A stretch of DNA of 64,000 nucleotides from contig OY728143.1 in the NCBI GenBank assembly GCA_963277665.1, positions 535,218,394 through 535,282,393 of the forward strand, read 5' to 3'. The position numbers and the translations under genes are program-made. This stretch comes from Viscum album. Lineage: Eukaryota > Streptophyta > Magnoliopsida > Santalales > Viscaceae. Positions 26,266 to 36,111 of this stretch are shown here, in pieces. Position 1 is the stretch's first letter, and each line of letters opens with the position of its first letter. Under the pieces are notes generated by a model. It saw only the letters and a list, made by a program, of their open reading frames with translations, did no database searches and was not told the origin of the DNA.

Positions 26266-26445
26266 GTACACGCCGTGTACTTTTTGAGTACACACCATGA
26301 ACTCTTTTCCCTCTCGAAGCCATGTACTGGTCATGTCTGGGCCACACACACGGTGTATAGGGGTGACATAGTGGCTGGTTTTGGCAGAGTATAGAAATAC
26401 ATAGTACACACCATGTACTCTAAAAGTACACACTGTGTACGTTAT
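26266..26445 (+). repeat. Palindrome cluster in the 5' LTR
   Basis: GTACACGCCGTGTAC at 26,266-26,280 is a perfect palindrome around one central base. Degenerate copies follow: GTACACACCATGAAC, ACACACGGTGTA, GTACACACCATGTAC and GTACACACTGTGTAC. The internal order (palindrome pair, TGTACTGGTCATGT, ACACGG) matches the 90-bp units in the leader at 28.8-29.4 kb, so leader array and LTR share a repeat. The 3' LTR carries the equivalent from 34,252. Confidence 0.85.
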
Positions 26446-27132
26446 TTTTTTCATTAAACGAACCGGGGTCATGCCTAATCGATGAAAAGGTATTCTTCTC
26501 CAGCTTCTTCATCCGAGAGTGTCATGAACCTACAGATCTTTAGTGATCCACAATTCCTCCATCTGTTCTCTGATTCGAGCACGGTCGATTGCATTGGAAT
26601 TGTAATGGTGAGTTCTTCCTTCTGCATGAGAGTTTTTTCCAATTCCTCCTCCTTCTCAAGATATCATGGGTTGAACGTTTTGGGAGGTTTCTCAGATCTA
26701 CAATATTCGGAGGAGAATATGTCATCATGGTTCATGTATATCGATCTCCTAGGATCGAGGTAGGTGGTTTGTGCCTTTCTGTAGGAATTCAGTGAATATT
26801 TTGTTCAAATTCATCCAATACCCTTGAACAGGGTATTTCTTGTTTCTTGTTTTTCCTCGGTTATTTCTTGCTTTTCTTGATTACTTGAGTAGAGGTAAAT
26901 GCTTGTAAATTTGGATAATTTATACTGTGTTCATCTACTTTACCTTGAATGTTTTTCTTATTAGGCTTTTTTTCCATTTTTCATGCCTAGTTGTAAGATA
27001 GTGGAACTATTTTACTATTATGTTGTTGTGCCTTAGAATGATAGCCAAGTAGTTATTGAGGTTTACATGGGATGATATGTGCGTTCTGAGCAAGTTTATT
27101 TTCACACGGGACTGTGGGAACCTAGTGTAGTA

Positions 27133-27470
27133 GACCATAGGGAGAATGAACGTAAGGGCTTCTCCAGAGTGTCTTTTAAGACGATGTGAGACCAAAGGGG
27201 GAATTGATGATGAGTGCTTCCTCAGAGAGTCTTTAGTTCCTCGACGTGGGCCACAGGGGGAATGAGACGTTGAGTGCTTCCCTAGAGAGCCTTTAGTATG
27301 ATACAAGACTATAGGGGTAATTGATAATGAGTGATTCCTCAGAAAGTCTACTCTTAGCTAAACCATAGGGGTGAGACTATGTGTGCCTTCTAGAAGGTTT
27401 CTAGTACTTTTAGGTTGAACCATAGGGGTTAGGTTCTGAGAGCTACCTAGATGGTTACATGTTATCTACT
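27133..27470 (+). repeat. 57-bp tandem repeat inside the 5' LTR, six units
   Basis: Units start near 27,133, 27,190, 27,250, 27,307, 27,362 and 27,419, each beginning with a form of GACCATAGGGGGAAT and containing GAGTGCTTCCTCAGAGAGTC. The equivalent array in the 3' LTR is 35,118-35,445, so it predates the insertion. Confidence 0.85.
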
Positions 27471-28121
27471 TGTTGTTGGTTGTTTACTTGTGTACTTAAT
27501 ATGATATAATTGTTGATTGTAGCTACTATATGCTTTTCTTTTTATTGCTTCCTTCACTTTTACTTGCCTTATATTCATTGACTATTAGGCACAAATCTTT
27601 GGGTGATTTCCTACTGGGATTGTATCTCAAATCCTGTTTGGAACATGCTTTTGGGCCCAAGCAGACTTTGTTGTTGCAGGTATAGATAAGGGCAAGCGCC
27701 CTTCAACTTCTAGTACTTGATTGCTTGGAGCTGAAGAGAAAGGGACCAAGCTTAGGCTTGTAATGCTGCAAGAGTTTCTGTTATTTTAGTACTTTGTTTT
27801 TAATTGTATTTCAGCATGTTTTTATGTTTGTTTATTTCCTTAAAAACTTGTACCTACTACATCATTATCATCATTACTATATATTAATTGCTTCTTCTAT
27901 TTGGTTTCAGTTGTTTTGTATTGTTTAATGCTTCTTCTATTTACTGTTAATTTCTATTCTTTGATTATATTACCAAATGAGGGAATAGTTTCCCAATAAC
28001 TTACCAAGGCTCTCGCTACTAGTCGGTAGCCTCTGGCGTTTGGGGAAATGCGCTTGAGGTCATGTGGTGAACCGGGCACGGGGCACCTATGAGTGGCTTC
28101 TGGAACTGGGACGTTACAAAG

Positions 28122-28132
28122 CGGTATCAGAG
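28122..28132 (+). other. Primer-binding site, methionine tRNA type
   Basis: CGGTATCAGAG lies three bases after the LTR end. It differs in one base from TGGTATCAGAG, the complement of the 3' end of plant initiator methionine tRNA used by most plant Ty3/gypsy chromoviruses to start minus-strand synthesis. Confidence 0.9.
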
Positions 28133-28138
28133 GGGTTC

Positions 28139-28795
28139 CTTTCTATTGACTTACTATTTGGAGCCTTTTTCCAGGGATATGACATATTCGGTACTTGTTG
28201 TTAAGCTGTGCTTGGGAGTATCTATCTCGTGTACTGGGAAAATCCATACTACCTCGTTTATTGAATTTTTTGGTTTTGAGATTTAAGGTTGATAATATTT
28301 CACCTAGAGTGATTTAGATGTCCTGTGTTGTTGTTTTTTTCTATCACAGTTCTATTTCTATCGCAACCCGATGAGATGAGGGTATGCCATCTCATGCATC
28401 ATATAGACACTTGTTAGAAATCACATGCAATACATTCTTGCCACGTCATCCATGGTGCATTAACGATTGCATGTTGTTGTGATAGAATTGTGTATATTTT
28501 TTATGCTGTTGTGATAGATTCTTTGATAGAATCTATGCTACTTGATAGAGGACTGTTTTTATTGTACTTTTCATGAAGGAATTCCAAATTTTGGTTCTTG
28601 AGGTGTTATGGGACCTCTTGAATCTGAAATTGGTGGATAATTGACATGTTTTTTCTTGTATATGACTATATTGGATTCAAAACTTTGATTCACAGGGAGT
28701 ATGGGCCCTCACAGATCAGAATTTGGCACCATCATGCCTTATTTTCCCTGTTTTCTGGGCTTCAGTGAATTTTCAGAGCTACTACCTGGGAAAAC
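28139..28795 (+). other. 5' leader, unique part
   Basis: Untranslated leader between primer-binding site and tandem array. No coding signal; the 65-codon frame at 28,089-28,286 spans the LTR end and primer site and is not a gene. Confidence 0.7.
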
Positions 28796-29400
28796 CCAGA
28801 ATACACAGCATGTACATTATATATACATGCCGTGTAGTTTTAAACTATGTCCATGACTGTGTGAGCAGAAACATGAGATGTGAAAATCTCTAGGAACACG
28901 CTGTGTATGGTAGGTACACGCCGTGTAGTAGTGAGCGTGTACCCAGCCATGTAACTAACAACACGGGTCGGGGAAGATCGGGTAGAACACACCGTGTTGG
29001 ATAGAAACATGCCGTGTAGTTTTGTTCTAGGTACCTAGCTGTGTCATGAGAAACACGGGTCAGTGTCATCTTCTTCCATACATGCCATGTTTGTTCGTAA
29101 CACGTTGTGTAAGGGCTGGTTATGTACTTGGTCATGTTGCCAACAACACGGTCAGGAAAAATCATCAAGTACATGTTGTGTTTGTTTGGAACACACCGTG
29201 TAGTCTTAGTAATGTAGCTGGTCATGTATCTTGGAACACGGGTCATAGAAACCATGTCTACTACATGTCGTGTCCACCAGGAACATGTCGTGTTGTATCA
29301 ATTTACGAATACCGTGTGGGTATGCCGTGCAAGGAGACACGGGCAGGGAAACTGAGTTAAGTACACACCGTGTAGATTTTATACATGTCATGTAGTCTTG
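28796..29400 (+). repeat. About 90-bp tandem array of paired ACAYRCCGTGT palindromes, 6.5 units
   Basis: Units run roughly 28,796-28,890, 28,891-28,979, 28,980-29,070, 29,071-29,163, 29,164-29,253, 29,254-29,354 and a partial to 29,400. Each has two palindromic cores (forms of TACACGCCGTGTAG and AACACACCGTGTAG) about 25 bp apart, then TGTACCTGGTCATGT, then ACACGGGTCAGGGAA. The same unit pattern occurs in the LTRs. Open frames across it (28,890-29,360) are by-products of the repeat. The clustered hairpins could act at the RNA level (packaging, dimerisation, translation control) or as protein-binding sites; that is inference. Confidence 0.85.
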
Positions 29401-29480
29401 TTTTTTAAATCTTCTGTTTTTCCTTCCCTTGTTTTCATTTTTTATTCCTTCTTTTTCTATCCTTTTTTTCTAATCTAAGG
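29400..29480 (+). other. Pyrimidine-rich tract before gag
   Basis: A long T/C-rich run (TTCTTTTTCTATCCTTTTTT-like) lies between the palindrome array and gag. It could be an intron-like polypyrimidine tract or simply low-complexity leader. No splice donor was identified. Confidence 0.5.
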
Positions 29481-29554
29481 TATGCTTTTTACCTTTTAGA
29501 GGTATTCCTTCAAGACATCCTCTGGTTGTATGTTAGTTGTCAGTCAGTGATCAG

Positions 29555-30475
29555 ATGCCAGATTTGGCTGATCAGGGACTTCTTGCCGATCCTCCAGTCG
29601 TTCCAGCCTTGGCATCGGCAGTCATACCAGTTGTAGGTGCTGATGCGCAGTTTAGGGAATGTTTTATGAGGATGTTTCAGACCTTTCTGGGAGAACCGCC
29701 TCCTACCTCGAATATGGAAAACTTGACGTGGGTTTTCCAGCAGCAGCAGCCTCCCACTTTTTCAGGGGAAGGACGACCGCAGCCTGCAGAGTCATGGATG
29801 GAATCCATGTTGACCATATTTGGGCATTTGGAGATGCCTCCAGAGAGGTGGGTCAAGATATCTACCTATATGCTACGAGAATCCTCCAAGAGGTGGTGGG
29901 ACGTGATCTCACAGGCGGTTCATCAACAGGTTATGGCTTGGGAGGAGTTTCAGCACATCTTTTTTTATTACTTTTATCCAGAGAACCTAAGGGCCGACCA
30001 AGAACGGGAGTACATGATCTTAGAGCGGGGTACTCTTTCTGTCATTAAGTATTCCTCTCCTTTCACTGAGCTTCAGCATTTCACACCCCTCCAATATGGG
30101 ATTGGGGTATTCTTAGCAAGGATGTTTGAGGATGGTCTCAGGCGGGATATCCACTCGCAGGTGAATCTCTTCCATTTGACTTCAATCACTTCCATCATCA
30201 ACCAGGCACTGATTGCAGAGTGCAATCTGAGAGACTCTGGAGCTGCGAGCTAGGGAAGTTCTACTTCCAAAGGAAATTTTCCTCCAGATTATAGTAAGAA
30301 ACGCCGTAGCGAGTCTACGCATGATGATCTGAGGAAGCGAGATGCATCTTCAGGCAGCCAGGTGATATGCTACCAGTGTGGCCAGTCAAGGCACATGAGG
30401 CCACAGTGCCAGAGAGACCCCATGGAGTGTCGATATTACGGCAAGATGGGTCACCTTCATCATTTCTGCTAGGTT
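29555..30475 (+). pseudogene. gag: gag: capsid domain and zinc knuckles, broken
   Basis: Structural protein that would assemble the virus-like particle and bind element RNA. The first ATG in the best frame is at 29,555, and the frame is open to 30,250. The Retrotrans_gag capsid core shows as PPTFSGEGRPQPAESWM, the conserved SKRWWD and the FYYFYPENLRADQERE segment (all before 30,020). After a TAG at 30,251 the same frame continues through a basic stretch (SKKRRSES) to a canonical CX2CX4HX4C knuckle at 30,368-30,409 (CYQCGQSRHMRPQC). A second knuckle at 30,428-30,469 has its second Cys changed to Tyr, then a TAG. No frameshift is needed from here into protease. Clearly a retrotransposon gag, non-functional because of the stops. 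Confidence 0.9.
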
Positions 30476-30739
30476 TTCTCACCAGAAGCTGGTGACCGGG
30501 GTTCCACCATGACTGCTCGTTCAGGATCTGCACAACCAGTTTCTCAGCAGTCTGGGAACTAGAGTTCTTCTGACAGTTCGGGCCGAGGTGGAGGTCGAGG
30601 CCATGGTGGTCAGCCACCAGTCCCTCAGCACCAATAAGGTGGATCAGATCAGAGTGGTCATCTAGGGGCGCAGGGCCATGGTGCAGGCCAATCTTTTGTC
30701 GTGGGGCAGACCTATCAAGAGCAGGATCCCAAAACTTAT

Positions 30740-31087
30740 ACAATTCGAGGTATGATTTTAGTAGCCTTAGTTTTATCTTCAGGTCATTTCGATACTAGTG
30801 CTTGGCATTGATTTATCTCTGTTTCTGTCGTGGAGATTCTTGGGCTATATATCTTTTCTTTTTCTAACTTGTTGACACGAGACACAGCTTTGGGGACAAT
30901 GATATCTAGTGTACGTCAGTGTAGAGAGTGCTCTATCGACGTTGCAGGGTACCGTTTCTTATGGGATATCTACAACCTAGAGATGACATGTTATGATGGC
31001 ATTCTTAGGATGGACTGGTTGGTTCCCTTCCAAGAAGTCTTCGACTATCATCACCAGAGGGTGAGTTTCATTTTCACCAGAGGATGA
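30740..31087 (+). pseudogene. Aspartic protease domain, broken
   Basis: Same frame as gag. The active site reads F-DTSA-WH-stop-FIS at 30,788-30,817, where plant chromoviruses normally have DTGA/DSGA followed by THSFIS. Gly is replaced by Ser after the catalytic Asp-Thr, and TGA replaces the expected Ser. Downstream, the DIYNLEMTCYDGILRMDWL segment fits the end of the protease domain (DVILGMDWL in relatives). It would cut the Gag-Pol polyprotein; here it is dead. The frame then shifts somewhere between 31,087 and 31,245. Confidence 0.8.
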
Positions 31088-31244
31088 ATCTTTTATTCAT
31101 AGAGGCCAATGAGATGTCCAGGCAAGTCGAGCAGGACTCGAGCATCATGGGCTAGGAAGGGTGATGGCCCAGATTTCTAGTCTTTATCTGGATGACTAGG
31201 GGACTTCATAGTTGTACTTTCATCTAGTGGTGGATCATTATAGG

Positions 31245-32112
31245 GATGTATTTCCAGAGGACTATTCATGTTTTCCTCTGGAGCATGAGCTTGACTTCTC
31301 AATTGAGCTTGTCCCATGAGCGGCACTAGTGTCCATTCCTCCTTATAGGATGGCTACATCTGAGTTTCATGAGCTCAAGAAGCAGTTGGAGGAGTTGTAG
31401 GCAAAGGGTTTCATCTGACCATTTACATCTCCTTGGTGTTCGCCTATCCTATTTGCGAAGAAGTAAGACGGTAACCATAGGCTATATGTGGATTATCGGA
31501 AGCTGAACCAGTTGACGGTCAAGAACCGATATCCCTTGTTGAGGATTGATGACTTTTTGGATCAGCTTCAAGGATCCCGGGTGTTCTCTAATATCAATTT
31601 GGGGACCTGTTATCATCAGTTGCACATTAGACCATCATATATACCTCTGACAGCCTTCAGGATCCGGTATGGTCTCTACGAGTACACGGTCATGCCGTTC
31701 GGTCTCACGAATGCGCCAACAGTTTTCATGGCACTGATGAACAGAGTGTTCCATCCTTACATGGATTCCTTCATCGTGGTCTTTTTGGACGATATCTTGG
31801 TGTACTCTCACACTCGACACGACCAAGCTACCCATCTTTAGATCATTTTGAGTACACTAAGAGAGCATCAGATTTATGTTAATCTCTCAAAGTGCCACTT
31901 CTTGATGGATCAGATCAACTTTTTGGGTCACGTCATCTCCGAGTTAGGAGTGTTGGTGGACCCAGAGATAGTGACAGATGTAGTTTCCTAGAAGCATCCG
32001 AAAAATGTTTTTGAGGTACAGAGTTTCTTAGGGCTGGATAGATACTACAGAGGCTTCATTCAAGACTTTTTACGCCTAGAAGCACCTTTGACAGGCCTGA
32101 CCAAGAAGGGGC
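31245..32112 (+). pseudogene. Reverse transcriptase domain, broken
   Basis: It copies the element RNA into DNA. The segment starts with DVFPED (31,245) and the family motif SIPPYRMA (31,335). The 117-codon open piece 31,488-31,841 carries [16 protein letters not shown], then [13 protein letters not shown] and the catalytic FLDDILVYS at 31,782-31,808 with both aspartates intact. After a TAG at 31,839, KCHFLMDQINFLGHVIS follows. Stops fall at 31,398, 31,416, 31,464, 31,839 and 31,989. This segment is in a different frame from gag/protease and from RNase H, so one indel lies upstream and one near 32,112. The motifs fit a Ty3/gypsy chromovirus. Confidence 0.92.
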
Positions 32113-32600
32113 GAAGTTCTTATAGTCTGATTCTTGCGAGTCAGCCTTTCAGGAGCTAAAGGGAAGGATAACATCAGCATCGATACAAGTCTTTATAGAG
32201 CCTAGAAGGAGCTACACTATTTATTATGATGCGTCAGGTATCAGGATGGGCGTTGTTCTTATGCAGGGAGATGGAGTTGTTGTGTACAGGTCTTGGGAGT
32301 TGAGGCCACATGAGATGAACTACCCGACGCACGATCTAGAGTTTGTAGTTGTAGTTCATTCCTTACGCTATTGGAGACATTACCTTCTGGGAGAGCACTT
32401 TGTGGTTTTCACCGACCATATGAGTCTCAAGTAAATATTCACTTAGCGTGATCTAAATTGGAGACAGCGCAGGTTGGTTGAGTATCTCCAGTCTTTTGAT
32501 TTCGAGCTTTCCTATACGCCGGGAAAGGGCAACGAAGTGGCAGATACATTGAGGAGGAGAACTCAGATTCAGGAAATTCAGGAGGCCAGCAGTGAGTGGC
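32113..32600 (+). pseudogene. RNase H domain, broken
   Basis: It would degrade the RNA strand of the RNA-DNA hybrid. It begins after the frame change with SDSCESAFQELKGRI and holds the catalytic YYDASG (Asp at 32,228), the YPTHDLEF glutamate, FTDHMSLK (Asp) and ADTLRRR (the usual ADALSRR-type last Asp). All four acidic positions of the family are visible. Stops at 32,134 (where relatives have Trp), 32,432 and 32,444 break it. It is in the same frame as gag and integrase. Confidence 0.88.
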
Positions 32601-32819
32601 AGATGATGGATCTGTTCTCTAATATGCATCTAGAGGTGCACGACAGATAGGGAAAGATTTACCTATCTTCTATAGTTGTTACCTCTACGCTTCTTGATTG
32701 GATACTAATGAGGCAGCTATTAGACTCAGAAGGCTTAGTCCAGCGGTAGAGCCTATCCGGAGAGGACCCTCTTCCTGGATGGATAGTGGGTGAGAATGAG
32801 ATCTTACGTTTCTAAGGAT

Positions 32820-33928
32820 GCATATGGGTGGAAACAGACATACGCGAGGAGCTGATGTGGGATTTTCATTCTTCAGTTTGGGTAGTTCGTCCTGGTGTCA
32901 CCAAGATGTATCCGGATCTTCATCGCCAGTATCAGTGCTAAGGTTTGAAGATAGATGTTGCTGGTTGCATCAAGATATGTTCTAATTTTTAGCAGGTGAA
33001 GGTGGAGCATCAATGACCAGCATGGATTTTATAGCAGTTACCCATTCTGGAGTGGAAGTGGAATGTTGTCACGATGGACTTAATGATAGGGTTGCCAAGA
33101 TTTCCCCATGGTAACGATGTTTTTTGGGTTGTCTTCGACAGACATATGAAGGTTTCTCTACCGAGCAAGGAGACCATCATTTTTGATGATATGGGATGAT
33201 TTTACATCCAAGAGATTGTATGTTTGCGTGGAGTTCCACACTCCATTGTTTCAGATAGGGATGTGCGCTTTACGTCTTGGTTCTGGAAGGGGCATCAAAA
33301 GGCATTGGGTACACAGGTACTTTTTAGTACATCATACCATCCCCAAACAAATGGCCAGTCTGAGCTTACGATCCAGGTGCTAGAGGATATGCTCATAGAT
33401 TTCATTCTGGACTTTGGTGGTTCTTGGGAGAAGCATATCCATCTGGTGTAGTTCTCCTACAACAACCGTTTTCATGCGACTATTCAGATGGCACCATATG
33501 CGGCTTTATACAGTAGGCCATGCCGATCACCCTTATGCTGGCTGGAGGCAGGAGAGGTATCTTTGCTGGAACCTTATCTTGTTCAGGTGACCTCAATGTA
33601 GATATAGTTGATTTGGAAGAGGTTGGCTACAACACAATCTCAGCAGAAGTCTTATTCTGATCAGTGGAGATGACCTCTAGAGTTCGACGTTAGGGATCAG
33701 GTTTTACTGTGTGTCGCACCGAGGTTGGGACACAAGAGGATTCAAAGACAGGGTAAACTTTCACCGTGGTACGTCGGGCCATTTGAGGTTTTGGAGAGAG
33801 TTGGGTCGGTTGCCTATAGACTATAGTTTCCTCAGAGGTACTAGGTCATACATGATGTCTTCCACATTTCTCATCTCCAATGGTACTTTTCAGACCTCTC
33901 GCATGTCTTTCAGCCCAAGGAATTTGAG
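32820..33928 (+). pseudogene. Integrase domain, broken
   Basis: It would insert the element DNA into the genome. The HHCC zinc-binding end is damaged: VRPGVTKMYPDLHRQY has Arg for the first conserved His context, and only one Cys of the CXXC pair remains. The DDE core is readable: VTMDLMIGLP (Asp at 33,077), VSDRDVRFTSWFW (Asp at 33,254), and YHPQTNGQSELTIQ (Glu at 33,362), so the catalytic triad survives although stops lie between. The GPY/F module reads WYVGPFEVLERVGSVAYRL near 33,765-33,825. It is all in one frame, with stops at 32,812, 32,940, 32,990, 33,014, 33,031, 33,200 and 33,449 among others. Confidence 0.9.
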
Positions 33929-34129
33929 ATCGAAGCGGATCTATCATTTGAGGAGCATCCTATCTGGATTGTTGATCGTAGTATGAAGGTTCTCCAAGGC
34001 CGGTCAGTTCCTCTGGTATGGGTGCTATAGAAGCACGGGCGAGTACAAGACGAGACATGGGAGAGGGAGACCGAGGTTCGATCACGGTGGTCGGAGCTGT
34101 TTGGGGTTTCATATTCTATACCTCTCTAG
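33929..34129 (+). pseudogene. C-terminal chromodomain-like tail
   Basis: After FHISHL and a linker, the frame reads EEHPIWIVDRSMKVLQGR, SVPLVWVL, then KHGRV and DETWERE, ending at a stop at 34,127. This matches the C-terminal tail of Tekay-type chromoviruses (PVRILDR..K.LR.K.IPLVKVLW....EEATWE), where a variant chromodomain is thought to guide integration to heterochromatin. One TAG replaces the residue after VL, where relatives have Trp. Confidence 0.82.
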
Positions 34130-34153
34130 GGAAATATGGGGATGAATTTCACT

Positions 34154-34162
34154 AAGGGGGGA
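34154..34162 (+). other. Polypurine tract
   Basis: AAGGGGGGA directly abuts the TG start of the 3' LTR, the expected position of the plus-strand primer. The preceding AATATGGGGATGAATTTC matches the conserved sequence usually seen before the tract in plant chromoviruses. Confidence 0.92.
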
Positions 34163-36106
34163 TGTTTTTAAGAACCCGGATCTTCATTTTAGGTATTTTC
34201 ATCCTTTTTCTTGAGTTTTTCATAAAAATAAATTTTCTTGAAATTTTTGAAGTACACGCTGTGTACTTTCTGAGCACACATAGTGTACTCTTTTCCAGCC
34301 CGAAGTCGTGTACTGGCCGTGTCCGGGCCACACACACGGTGTGTAAGGGTGAAGTGGAGGCCGATTTTGGTGGAGTATGGAAAGACCTAGTACACACCGT
34401 GTACTCTATAAGTAAAAGCTATGTAATTTATTTTTTCATTAAACGAACCTGGGTGGCGCCTAATCGATGAAAAGGTCTTCTTCTCCAGCTTCTTCGTCCA
34501 AGAGAACCGGGAATCCGTAGATCTTCGGCGAGCCACAATTCCTCCTTCTGTTCTCCAATTCGAGCACTGTCGATTGAATTGGAATTTCAGGGATGAGTTC
34601 TTCCTTCTTCTTGATCCTTGTTTTCCAATTCCTCCTCCTCCTCAGGATATCATGGGTTGAACATTTCGGGAGTTTTCTCAGATCTACGACGTTCGGGGGA
34701 GAATCAGTCATTTTGGTTCGAGTGTATCAATCTCCAATGATCGAGGTAGGTGGTTTGTTCTTTTCTATAGGAAGTCTGTGAATATTTTGTGAAAATTCCA
34801 CCAATACCCTTGAACGGGGTATTGTGTGTTTCCTATTTTTCCCCTATTATTTCCTGATTTTCTTGATTGATTGAGTTGAGGTAAATGCTTCAAAATTTGG
34901 ATAACTTATACTTTGTTCATGTGCTTTTCCAAGCATTTTTTTCTTATTAGGAATTTTCCTAGTTTCCATGCCTAGTTGTAGGATAGTGGAATTGTTGTAA
35001 TGTTATGATGTTGTTCCATAGAGTGATAGCCAAGTAGATCTTGAGGTTTACATGGGATGATACGCGACCTCTGAGCATGGTTATTTTCACACAGGACTGT
35101 GGGAACCTAGTGTATTAGAGCATAGGGAGAATGGATGTAAGGGTTTCTCCAGAGTGTCTTTTAATACGATGCGAGACCATAGGGGGAATTGACGACGAGT
35201 TCTTCCTCAGAAGGTCTGTAGTTCCTCAACACGAGCTACAGGGGGAATGAGATGTTGAGTGCTTCCCTAGAGAGACTTTAGTACGATAAGAAAATATAGG
35301 GGGAATTGAAGGTGAGTGCTTCCTCAGAAACACTACTCTTAGTTGAACCAGAGGGATGAGACTGTGTGTGCCTCCTAGAGGGTTTCTAGTACTTGTAGGT
35401 TGAACCATAGGGGTTAGGCCGTGAGATCTACCCAGAGGGTTACCTATATTCTACTTGTTGTTGGTTGTTTACTTGTGTACTTGATATGCTAGAACTGTGG
35501 GTTGTAGCTGCTGTGTGCTTTTCTATTTACTGCTTCTTGAACTTTTACGTACCTTCTATTCATTGACTGTTAGGCTCAAATCCTTGGGTGATTGCCGATT
35601 TGGATTGTATATCACACTCAGTTTGGGCCATGATATTGATCCCAAGAATACTTTGTTGTTGCATGTATAGAAAAGGTCAAGCACCCTTCAACATCCGGTA
35701 CTTGATTGCATGGATATGGAGAGCAAGGGATGAAGATTAGACTTGCGATGCTGCAGGAGTTACTATTATTTTAATACTTTGTTTTTACTTGTATTTCTGC
35801 ACATTTTTTGTGTCTGCTTCTTTCCTTAGAAACTTTTACCTGCTGCATCATTATCATCATTACTATATATTCATTGCCTCCGTTTTTTTGTTTCAGTTGT
35901 TGCGTATTGTTTAATGCTTCCATTATTTACTGTTAATTTCATTTCTTTGAATAGCATACCAAATGAGGGCATAGTTTCCCCCAATAACTTACCTACGCCC
36001 TCACTGGTAGTCGGCAGCCTCTAGAATTTGGGAAAATTCACTTGAGGTCATGAGGAAAACCGGGCACGGGGCACCTTTGGGTGGCTTTCAAAACTAGAAT
36101 GTTACG
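34163..36106 (+). repeat. 3' LTR of the Tekay-like element (1,944 bp)
   Basis: It starts TGTTTTTAAGAACCCGGATC and ends AGAATGTTACG, where the last A of the expected CA has become G. It aligns with 26,181-28,118 throughout, including the palindrome cluster (from 34,252) and the 57-bp array (35,118-35,445). The divergence between the two LTRs is obvious by eye and not restricted to one region. Confidence 0.95.
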
Positions 36107-36111
36107 AAATG
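36107..36111. repeat. Target-site duplication, right copy (AAATG)
   Basis: Matches 26,176-26,180 exactly. Confidence 0.9.

Larger units (their letters stand above)
26181..28118 (+). repeat. 5' LTR of the Tekay-like element (1,938 bp)
   Basis: It starts TGTAAAAACCCGGATC and ends GGACGTTACA, giving TG...CA ends, and pairs with 34,163-36,106 along its whole length. It contains a cluster of ACACGCCGTGT-type palindromes (26,266-26,445) and a 57-bp tandem repeat (27,133-27,470). It should drive transcription and polyadenylation, but I cannot place the TATA box or the R region with confidence. Confidence 0.95.
26181..36106 (+). mobile_element. Complete but dead Ty3/gypsy chromovirus, Tekay (Del)-like
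   Basis: A 9.9-kb LTR retrotransposon with all structural landmarks: two LTRs of about 1.94 kb, a 5-bp target duplication, a methionine-tRNA primer-binding site, a long 5' leader with a tandem array, gag, protease, reverse transcriptase, RNase H, integrase, a C-terminal chromodomain-like tail and a polypurine tract. Gag to chromodomain would be one reading frame of about 1,520 codons. It is now broken by some two dozen stops, and the RT segment (31,245-32,112) is shifted relative to both flanks, so two indels nearly cancel. Domain order and the chromodomain tail place it in the chromoviruses, most like Tekay/Del. LTRs differ visibly (several differences per 50 bases in sampled stretches), so the insertion is not recent. 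It inserted into the 260-bp tandem array. Confidence 0.95.

Noticed and set aside
28890..29391. Overlapping open frames of 61-121 codons on both strands
   Set aside because: They are translations of the 90-bp repeat; the same words recur with the repeat period.
28796..29400. Evenly spaced palindromic repeats looking like a CRISPR array
   Set aside because: Units are tandem and related along their whole length, with no unique spacers or cas genes, and they lie inside a plant retrotransposon leader.
29659..30048. 129-codon open frame on +
   Set aside because: Shadow of gag in another frame.
30315..30743. 142-codon open frame on minus
   Set aside because: Antisense shadow of the gag tail and protease start, which carry the real zinc-knuckle and protease motifs on +.
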